A stretch of 5,034 nucleotides of DNA, from contig CAJXAS010000128.1 of the NCBI GenBank assembly GCA_913050305.1, positions 1 through 5,034 of the forward strand, written 5' to 3'. The stretch is from an uncultured Polaribacter sp. (GTDB taxonomy: Bacteria; Bacteroidota; Bacteroidia; Flavobacteriales; Flavobacteriaceae). Positions 1-5,034 of this stretch are shown in pieces (position 1 is the first letter of the stretch; every line of letters begins with the position of its first letter). The position numbers were made by a program, and so were the translations under genes. The notes under the pieces were generated by a model. The model was not told the DNA's origin. It ran no database searches and saw nothing but the letters and a program-made list of their open reading frames with translations.

Positions 1-3
1 TTG

Positions 4-90
4 CAGAAAGGAAGGGATTCGAACCCTCGATACCGTTACCGGTATACTACCTTTCCAAGGTAGCGCCTTCGACCACTCGGCCACCTTTCT
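4..90 (-). tRNA. tRNA-Ser, anticodon GGA
   Basis: Read on the minus strand from 90 to 4, this folds as a class II tRNA. The 7-bp acceptor stem pairs AGAAAGG (90-84) with CCTTTCT (11-5), followed by discriminator G (4), as expected for serine tRNAs. The D arm is GCC/GGC. The anticodon stem is CTACC/GGTAG around loop TTGGAAA, giving anticodon GGA, which reads UCC and UCU. The long variable arm is a clean hairpin, ATACCG-GTAA-CGGTAT, diagnostic of Ser/Leu/Tyr-type tRNAs. The T arm is GAGGG/CCCTT with loop TTCGAAT. The next bases are CAA, so the 3' CCA is not encoded and must be added after transcription. The gene lies directly behind rimM on the same strand, and its first two bases (A90, G89) are also the last two bases of the rimM TAG stop codon. 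The trailer and any terminator lie outside the window. Confidence 0.97.
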
Positions 91-613
91 AAATATACAA
101 AGCTATTAAACCCTCAGGAGTTTCAACTTCTATTGTACTGTTTTCTCTATCTACTTTTTTAATAAAGGCATCTACCATCGGAATAAAAATTTCTGTTCCA
201 TCTCGATCTATCTCAAAAAGTGGTTGTGCTGCTTTATCGTTTATATGAACAATTTGTCCTACTTCGCCAAAATTTGCATCCACTACAGTAAAACCAATTA
301 CTTCATGAAAATAAAACTTATCACCAGATAATTTTGGCAACATTGTTGAAGGCAAATAAATACCACATTTTAAAATTGAATCGGCCGCTTCATCAGAATA
401 AATATCTTCAAACTGAACGCGTAGCTGATTTCCCTTATGCAACGAACTTTTTTCAATAAAAAATGGAACCAGATTAGTGCCAAATTCGACATAAACTGAT
501 TCCATTTCTGTATACAACTCAGGTTCGTCTGTATCTAATTTGATAACAACTTCACCTTTAAAACTATATTTTGTAACGATTTTGCCTAAATAAAAACAAT
601 CTTCTTTACGCAT
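89..613 (-). CDS. rimM: Ribosome maturation factor RimM
   Basis: RimM is a cytoplasmic assembly factor that binds ribosomal protein uS19 and helps mature the 3' (head) domain of 16S rRNA in the 30S subunit. The 174-residue protein has the usual family length and two domains. The N-terminal RimM barrel covers about residues 7-88, with the signature GKIV (10-13) and FKGEV (18-22), the counterpart of the family's HGLKGEV. The C-terminal PRC-barrel-like domain covers about 97-174, with FYFHEVIGF (100-108), GEVGQI (116-121), EIFIP (141-145) and PEGLI (166-170). The ATG at 613-611 gives the expected N-terminus. Upstream there is only a weak purine patch (CGAAG), typical of Bacteroidota starts. It lies 19 nt behind the rpsP stop on the same strand, so the two are surely cotranscribed. 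Its TAG stop (91-89) runs two bases into the downstream tRNA-Ser. In many bacteria trmD and rplS follow; here they do not. Confidence 0.96.
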   Translation of the reverse strand: MRKEDCFYLGKIVTKYSFKGEVVIKLDTDEPELYTEMESVYVEFGTNLVPFFIEKSSLHKGNQLRVQFEDIYSDEAADSILKCGIYLPSTMLPKLSGDKFYFHEVIGFTVVDANFGEVGQIVHINDKAAQPLFEIDRDGTEIFIPMVDAFIKKVDRENSTIEVETPEGLIALYI

Positions 614-632
614 CTTCGTATAAATTTAGTTT

Positions 633-1175
633 TTATTCTGCTGCTTTTTCTTGAGCTTCATCAATAGTTTCAGGAGCTGCCTCAACAACTTCTTCAACTG
701 CAACCTCAGCAACAACTTCTTCTACAACTGGCTTAGCTGCTTCAATTCTTGCTTCATTTACTGCTTTTTCTGCTGCAAATGCTGCTGCCTTCGCATCAGA
801 TTGTGCTTGAGATAACCCAGCTTCTTTATCAGAAATTTTTGTCGCTTTTTCCTCTACCCAAGCTGCAAATTTAGCATCTGCTTGCTCTTGAGTTAAAGCA
901 CCTTTGCGAACACCTCCAACTAAATGATTCTTTAACATAGCACCTTTATAAGATAAAAGGTTCTTTGCAGTATCTGTTGGTTGTGCACCATTTTGTAACC
1001 ATTGTACAGCTTTATCAATGTTTAAATCGATAACTGCTGGGTTTACATTTGGATTGTAAGTACCTAATTTCTCTAAGTATTTACCATCTCTTTTTGCACG
1101 AGCATCAGCGGCAACGATCCAATAGAATGGTTTCCCTTTTTTACCGTGTCTTTGTAATCTAATTTTTACAGACAT
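633..1175 (-). CDS. rpsP: Small ribosomal subunit protein bS16, with C-terminal extension
   Basis: bS16 is a 30S ribosomal protein that binds the 5' domain of 16S rRNA and is needed for its assembly. Residues 1-83 are the conserved core: MSVKIRLQRHGKKGKPFYWIV at the start (motif 1-21), then DARAKRDGKYLEKLGTYNP (24-42) and AQPTDTAKNLL (64-74). The protein is 180 residues, about twice the E. coli length (82). Residues 84-180 form an extension: a Lys/Ala-rich, probably helical stretch with LTQEQADAKFAAW (94-106), then an Ala/Glu/Val low-complexity acidic tail (about 147-180) rich in EEVV and AEVA units. Long S16 tails are, to my knowledge, common in Bacteroidota, but I cannot name a function for this one. 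The ATG at 1175-1173 is fixed by the invariant N-terminus. The gene leads the rpsP-rimM-tRNA unit and has a structured leader and a likely promoter upstream. Confidence 0.97.
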   Translation of the reverse strand: MSVKIRLQRHGKKGKPFYWIVAADARAKRDGKYLEKLGTYNPNVNPAVIDLNIDKAVQWLQNGAQPTDTAKNLLSYKGAMLKNHLVGGVRKGALTQEQADAKFAAWVEEKATKISDKEAGLSQAQSDAKAAAFAAEKAVNEARIEAAKPVVEEVVAEVAVEEVVEAAPETIDEAQEKAAE

Positions 1176-1191
1176 AATTTGTTAATTTTTT

Positions 1192-1238
1192 AAGGTTCTC
1201 GACCTTGATTATTAAAAATCTTACTATCTCGTAGTAAG
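1192..1238 (-). promoter_or_regulatory. rpsP 5' leader with tandem CGAGA-loop hairpins, possible bS16 autoregulatory leader
   Basis: Between the predicted transcription start (about 1240) and the rpsP ATG (1175), the minus strand holds two perfect hairpins. Hairpin 1 (1238-1220) is CTTACTA-CGAGA-TAGTAAG, with a 7-bp stem. Hairpin 2 (1206-1192) is AAGGT-CGAGA-ACCTT, with a 5-bp stem. The stems differ in sequence but the loop is identical, a pattern expected if the loop is the recognised element. A 13-nt AT-rich linker separates them and 16 nt of A/T-rich sequence separates hairpin 2 from the start codon. Neither looks like a strong intrinsic terminator: hairpin 2 is followed by A residues, hairpin 1 by a short ATTTTT. 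Ribosomal-protein operons are often controlled by leaders that bind one of their own products, so binding of bS16 is the obvious inference. I recall that S16 leader candidates have been described in Flavobacteriia, but cannot confirm that this matches them. Confidence 0.6.
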
Positions 1239-1244
1239 TGGGCG

Positions 1245-1275
1245 CAAATATACAAATTAATTTAATTCTAGAAAC
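1245..1275 (-). promoter_or_regulatory. Likely Bacteroidota-type promoter for rpsP-rimM-tRNA-Ser
   Basis: On the minus strand TATATTTG (1252-1245) matches the Bacteroidota -7 consensus TAnnTTTG exactly. A TTTC (1274-1271), one base off the -33 TTTG box, lies 18 nt upstream in an A/T-rich spacer. Transcription would then begin near 1240, just before the first leader hairpin and about 65 nt ahead of the rpsP start codon. This position is what a leader-regulated ribosomal protein gene would need. The -33 assignment is weaker than the -7 box. Confidence 0.6.
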
Positions 1276-1408
1276 TTTAAATTTACTAATTATCAAGTAG
1301 TTAATCTATTTACCTTTTGTTGATAAGTCCGTATAAATTTACATGCCTAAATCTTTCATGTTTTTGTATTTTTAACTTCCCAAATCATCCATTAAAAATA
1401 GCCATTTT

Positions 1409-4400
1409 ATGTACTTAATTTTTGATACAGAAACTACCGGTTTACCCAAAAGCTGGAATGCTCCTATTACAAATACAGATAACTGGCCAAGATGTGTTCA
1501 AATTGCATGGCAACTGCATGATGAAATGGGAAATGTACTAGAACACAATGATTTTCTAATAAAACCAGACGGATACAACATTCCTTATGATGCAGAGAGA
1601 ATTCACGGAATTTCTACAGAATTAGCGGAAGAACAAGGTATTTCTTTAGACGAATGTTTGATTTTATTTAATGAAGTTTTAGGTAAAACAAAATTTATTG
1701 TTGGTCAAAATTTAAATTTTGATTTGAATATTATGGGATGTGAATTCCATAGATTAGGGGTTGAAAACAAAATGACTTCCCTACCAATATTAGACACGTG
1801 TACCGAAAAAACAGCGTTTATGTGTCAGATTCCTGGAGGTCGTGGTGGAAAATTTAAGCTACCAACATTAACAGAATTACACAAGCATTTATTTGGTACT
1901 GGTTTTGGAGATGCGCATAACGCCACAGCAGATGTTGAGGCAACAACGCGTTGTTTTTTAGAATTAGTTCGTATTAGAGAGTTTACAAAAGAACAATTAG
2001 ATGTTGATGCCGATTATTTTAAGAACTTCTCTGAGACCAATCCAAAACCAATTCAAGTTATTGGTTTAAAGCATATAAATCTTAAAAAAGAAAGTGAAAA
2101 AATTCGGCAACGTCTTGAAAAATTAAAGGACACAGCAGATACAAAATCTACTACTGTAGGTTTAGCAGAATTAGAAAATGTTCAATTTTCGCACTTACAT
2201 AATCACACGCAATACTCTGTTTTACAATCTACCATGCAAATTGGTAATATTATTAAAGCTGCAGCGAAAGACAATATGCCCGCAGTGGCAATGACAGATA
2301 CTGCAAATATGATGGCATCATTTCATTTTGTAAGTGCTATTTTAAGTCATAATAAAACAGCAGCAACTCCAATGAAACCAATTGTTGGTTGTGAGTTTAA
2401 TGTGTGCGAAAATCATAAAAATAAATCTCAAAAAGACAATGGTTACCAAGTTGTTTTATTAGCTAAAAATAAAAAAGGATATCACAATTTGGCTAAAATG
2501 TCTTCAATTGCATTTGTAGACGGTTTTTATTATGTGCCAAGAATAGACCGAGAGGTTATTAAAAAATACAAAGAAGATATTATTGTTTTAACAGGAAATT
2601 TATATGGTGAAGTTCCTAGTAAAATTCTAAATCTTGGAGAAAAACAAGCGGAGGAAGCTTTAATCTGGTGGAAAGAAGAATTTAAAGACGACTTCTATAT
2701 TGAGCTAATGCGCCACAATCAGCAAGACGAAAGAATTGTAAATGAAACGCTATTAAAATTCTCTAAAAAGCATACTGTTAAAGTTATTGCAACAAATAAT
2801 ACTTTTTATTTAGAGAAAAAAGATGCCAATGCACATGATATTTTATTATGTGTAAAAGATGGAGAAAAACAAGCAACACCAATAGGAAAAGGGCGCGGTT
2901 ATAGATACGGTCTACCAAACCAAGAGTATTATTTTAAGTCTTCAGATGAAATGAAGGCACTTTTTGCAGATTTGCCAGAAGCGATTATCAACATTCAAGA
3001 AATTGTAGATAAAATAGAAATTTTTACACTTGCAAGAGATGTATTATTACCTGCATTTGATATTCCTGAAGAATTTAAAGATGCTGCTGATGCCGAAGAC
3101 AAAGGAAAACGCGGTGAAAATAATTTTCTAAAACACCTAACATTTGTAGGTGCTAAAAAAAGATACGGAGAAATCACCGAATCTATTAAAGAACGTTTAG
3201 ATTTTGAATTGTCTGTAATTGAAAAAACAGGATACCCTGGTTATTTCTTAATTGTAGAAGATTTTATTCGCGAAGCTAGAAATATGGATGTTGCCGTAGG
3301 TCCAGGACGTGGTTCTGCTGCTGGCTCTGTAGTTGCCTTTTGCTTATGGATTACCAATATAGATCCTATTAAATATGATTTGCTTTTTGAACGTTTCTTA
3401 AACCCAGAACGTGTATCGATGCCCGATATTGATATTGATTTTGATGATGAAGGACGTGGGCGTGTAATGGATTATGTAATTAATAAATATGGTGCAAATC
3501 AGGTTGCACAAATTATTACCTACGGAACTATGGCGGCAAAATCTTCCATAAGAGATACTGCCAGAGTTTTAGATTTACCACTTTTTGAAGCGGATAGAAT
3601 TGCAAAATTGATTCCCTTAATTAAACTAAAAAATATTTTTGGTGACGATGCAAAAAGTAAAGGAAAGGTTGCTGGCTTAAGATCTGAAGATAAACAATTA
3701 GTTGAAGAGCTAAAAAGTTTGTCTTTTGGAAATGATCTAGTTTCTGAAACAATTAATAAAGCAACAATGCTAGAAGGTTCTGTTAGAAATACTGGAATCC
3801 ATGCTTGTGGTGTCATTATTACACCCGGAGATATTACCAATTACGTGCCAGTTGCTTTGGCAAAAGATTCAGATATGTACGTTACCCAATTTGATAACTC
3901 TGTTGTAGAATCTGCAGGTTTATTAAAAATGGATTTCTTAGGATTAAAAACATTGACCTTAATTAAAGACACCGTTAAAATTGTAAAAGCAAAACACAAT
4001 GTAATCTTAGATCCAGAAAACTTTCCTTTAGATGATGAAAAAACATACGAGTTGTTCCAAAAAGGAGAAACTGTAGGTATTTTTCAGTATGAATCTCCAG
4101 GAATGCAAAAACACATGCGCTCTTTAAAACCTACTGTTTTTGCAGATTTAATTGCTATGAATGCCCTGTATAGACCAGGACCAATGGAATATATCCCATC
4201 TTTTATTAATAGAAAACACGGTACAGAAGATATTGAATACGATTTACCTGCCATGGAAGAGTACTTGGCAGAAACTTACGGAATTACGGTCTACCAAGAG
4301 CAAGTAATGTTACTCTCGCAAAAGTTGGCAGATTTCACCAAAGGTGAAGCCGATGTTTTACGAAAGGCCATGGGTAAGAAGCAAATTGCAGTTTTAGATA

Positions 4401-5034
4401 AAATGAAACCAAAATTTGTAGAGCAAGCAGCTGCAAAAGGACATGATCCAGAAAAATTAGAAAAAATTTGGAAAGATTGGGAAGCATTTGCTAGTTATGC
4501 CTTTAATAAATCTCACTCTACTTGTTATGCCTGGATTGCATACCAAACAGCGTACTTAAAAGCACACTATCCAGCAGAATACATGGCTTCTGTACTTTCC
4601 AATAATATGAATGACATTAAATCTGTTTCATTCTTTATGGAAGAATGCAAACGAATGGGATTAGAAGTTTTTGGTCCTGATTTAAATGAATCTTATTTGA
4701 AATTTTCTGTAAATGAAGAGGGCGCTGTACGTTTTGGAATGGCTGCTGTAAAAGGTGTTGGTGCAGGCGCAGTAAGAGCTATTATTAAAGAAAGAGAAGA
4801 AAACGGAAATTTTAATTCAATTTTCGATTTAGCAAAACGTATTGATTTACGCGCTGCAAACAAAAAATCTTTTGACAGCTTAATAAAAGCAGGTGCTTTC
4901 GATTCTTTTGCAGACACACACAGAGCACAATATTTTTCTACAGATGAAAAAGGTTTGACCTTTTTAGAGCGTGCTATGAAATTTGGAAGTAAATACCAAG
5001 AAAATGAAAATTCTGCACAAGTTTCTATGTTTGG
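1409..5034 (+). CDS. dnaE: DNA polymerase III alpha subunit with fused N-terminal DnaQ-type exonuclease (3' end cut by window)
   Basis: This is the replicative DNA polymerase catalytic subunit, incomplete at its C-terminus: 1208 whole codons are present and the frame is open at the edge. Residues 1-190 are a DEDDh 3'-5' exonuclease: DTETTG (D6, E8), QNLNFD (D105), and HNATAD (H170, D175). A charged linker (about 195-255) leads to a PHP domain starting at HLHNHTQYS (262-270), in which most metal ligands are replaced. The C-family polymerase core follows: PGRGSAAGS (632-640), PDIDIDF with catalytic D675 and D677 (E. coli D401, D403), and KMDFLGL with D842 (E. coli D555). Then come LYRPGPM (920-926) and a helix-hairpin-helix region (about 1108-1165, VKGVG). 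The last residues, QVSMF (1204-1208), match the internal beta-clamp-binding motif (E. coli QADMF, 920-924). By that alignment some 240 residues (OB fold and tau-binding part) are missing. The ATG at 1409 is the only one after an in-frame TAA at 1373; no Shine-Dalgarno is visible. Confidence 0.97.
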   Translation, partial: MYLIFDTETTGLPKSWNAPITNTDNWPRCVQIAWQLHDEMGNVLEHNDFLIKPDGYNIPYDAERIHGISTELAEEQGISLDECLILFNEVLGKTKFIVGQNLNFDLNIMGCEFHRLGVENKMTSLPILDTCTEKTAFMCQIPGGRGGKFKLPTLTELHKHLFGTGFGDAHNATADVEATTRCFLELVRIREFTKEQLDVDADYFKNFSETNPKPIQVIGLKHINLKKESEKIRQRLEKLKDTADTKSTTVGLAELENVQFSHLHNHTQYSVLQSTMQIGNIIKAAAKDNMPAVAMTDTANMMASFHFVSAILSHNKTAATPMKPIVGCEFNVCENHKNKSQKDNGYQVVLLAKNKKGYHNLAKMSSIAFVDGFYYVPRIDREVIKKYKEDIIVLTGNLYGEVPSKILNLGEKQAEEALIWWKEEFKDDFYIELMRHNQQDERIVNETLLKFSKKHTVKVIATNNTFYLEKKDANAHDILLCVKDGEKQATPIGKGRGYRYGLPNQEYYFKSSDEMKALFADLPEAIINIQEIVDKIEIFTLARDVLLPAFDIPEEFKDAADAEDKGKRGENNFLKHLTFVGAKKRYGEITESIKERLDFELSVIEKTGYPGYFLIVEDFIREARNMDVAVGPGRGSAAGSVVAFCLWITNIDPIKYDLLFERFLNPERVSMPDIDIDFDDEGRGRVMDYVINKYGANQVAQIITYGTMAAKSSIRDTARVLDLPLFEADRIAKLIPLIKLKNIFGDDAKSKGKVAGLRSEDKQLVEELKSLSFGNDLVSETINKATMLEGSVRNTGIHACGVIITPGDITNYVPVALAKDSDMYVTQFDNSVVESAGLLKMDFLGLKTLTLIKDTVKIVKAKHNVILDPENFPLDDEKTYELFQKGETVGIFQYESPGMQKHMRSLKPTVFADLIAMNALYRPGPMEYIPSFINRKHGTEDIEYDLPAMEEYLAETYGITVYQEQVMLLSQKLADFTKGEADVLRKAMGKKQIAVLDKMKPKFVEQAAAKGHDPEKLEKIWKDWEAFASYAFNKSHSTCYAWIAYQTAYLKAHYPAEYMASVLSNNMNDIKSVSFFMEECKRMGLEVFGPDLNESYLKFSVNEEGAVRFGMAAVKGVGAGAVRAIIKEREENGNFNSIFDLAKRIDLRAANKKSFDSLIKAGAFDSFADTHRAQYFSTDEKGLTFLERAMKFGSKYQENENSAQVSMF
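5018..5032 (+). other. Internal beta-clamp-binding motif of DnaE
   Basis: The codons encode QVSMF (residues 1204-1208), preceded by Ala and followed by a partial Gly codon. It fits the clamp-binding pentapeptide consensus (Gln, then hydrophobic-Phe at the end) and sits the same distance after the catalytic Asp residues as QADMF does in E. coli DnaE. This peptide tethers the polymerase to the sliding clamp DnaN for processive synthesis. The window stops two bases later. Confidence 0.75.

Noticed and set aside
1..3. Encoded 3' CCA of the tRNA-Ser
   Set aside because: The bases after the discriminator read CAA on the minus strand, so the CCA end is not encoded.
1192..1206. Leader hairpin AAGGT/ACCTT as an intrinsic terminator
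   Set aside because: The stem is only 5 bp and is followed on the transcribed strand by a run of A, not U, so it does not fit a rho-independent terminator.
1311..1374. Possible plus-strand promoter boxes for dnaE (TACCTTTT at 1311, TAAATTTA at 1334, TATTTTTA at 1367)
   Set aside because: Each is one base short of TAnnTTTG and none has a -33 TTTG-like box at proper spacing (the TTTG at 1316 is only 14 nt before 1334). A dnaE promoter must lie nearby, but I cannot choose one.
2036..2191. Boundary between two separate genes (dnaQ then dnaE)
   Set aside because: The frame reads through the linker with no stop codon or frameshift, and no start with a leader region appears before the PHP motif, so a single fused protein is the better reading.
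2995..3177. 60-codon minus-strand open frame
   Set aside because: It lies antisense to the conserved dnaE coding sequence, has Ser/Pro/Leu-rich composition typical of reverse-complement shadows, and no recognisable motif or start context.
3520..3840. 106-codon minus-strand open frame
   Set aside because: Antisense to the DnaE polymerase core, where the plus-strand frame encodes well-conserved motifs; no domain or signal recognised in the reverse frame.
4693..4917. 74-codon minus-strand open frame
   Set aside because: Antisense to the helix-hairpin-helix region of dnaE; low-complexity Ser/Ala/Pro/Lys composition consistent with a shadow.

Overview
The window looks like core chromosome of a low-GC member of Bacteroidota, most likely a marine Flavobacteriaceae (Polaribacter/Tenacibaculum-like; the genus is a guess). 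The signs are AT-rich DNA, start codons without a convincing Shine-Dalgarno, a TAnnTTTG-type -7 promoter box, a bS16 with a long Ala/Glu-rich C-terminal tail, and a DnaE carrying a DnaQ-type exonuclease at its N-terminus. I see no mobile element, CRISPR array, prophage gene or defence system.

Layout. Positions 4-1252 form one leftward (minus-strand) unit: a Bacteroidota-type promoter, a short leader with two small hairpins, rpsP (bS16), rimM, and a tRNA-Ser(GGA) whose first two bases are also the last two bases of the rimM stop codon. A divergent intergenic region (1176-1408) follows, AT-rich at least between about 1250 and 1345. From 1409 to the window edge a single plus-strand gene, dnaE, reads rightward without interruption and is cut off after about 1208 codons.

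How the parts fit together. The leftward unit is ribosome-centred: bS16 is a 30S assembly protein, RimM matures the 30S subunit (16S 3' head domain), and the tRNA decodes UCC/UCU serine codons. The trmD and rplS genes that often follow rpsP-rimM in other bacteria are absent here. The rightward gene is the replicative polymerase. Its exonuclease site is intact (DEDDh residues D6, E8, D105, H170, D175), while six of nine expected PHP-domain metal ligands are replaced, so proofreading has probably moved to the fused exonuclease.

The best second looks are the tandem leader hairpins that share a CGAGA loop on different stems, the rimM stop/tRNA overlap (RNase P cleavage would leave a non-stop rimM mRNA), and the exonuclease/PHP trade-off in DnaE. 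These are details of housekeeping genes rather than a new system.
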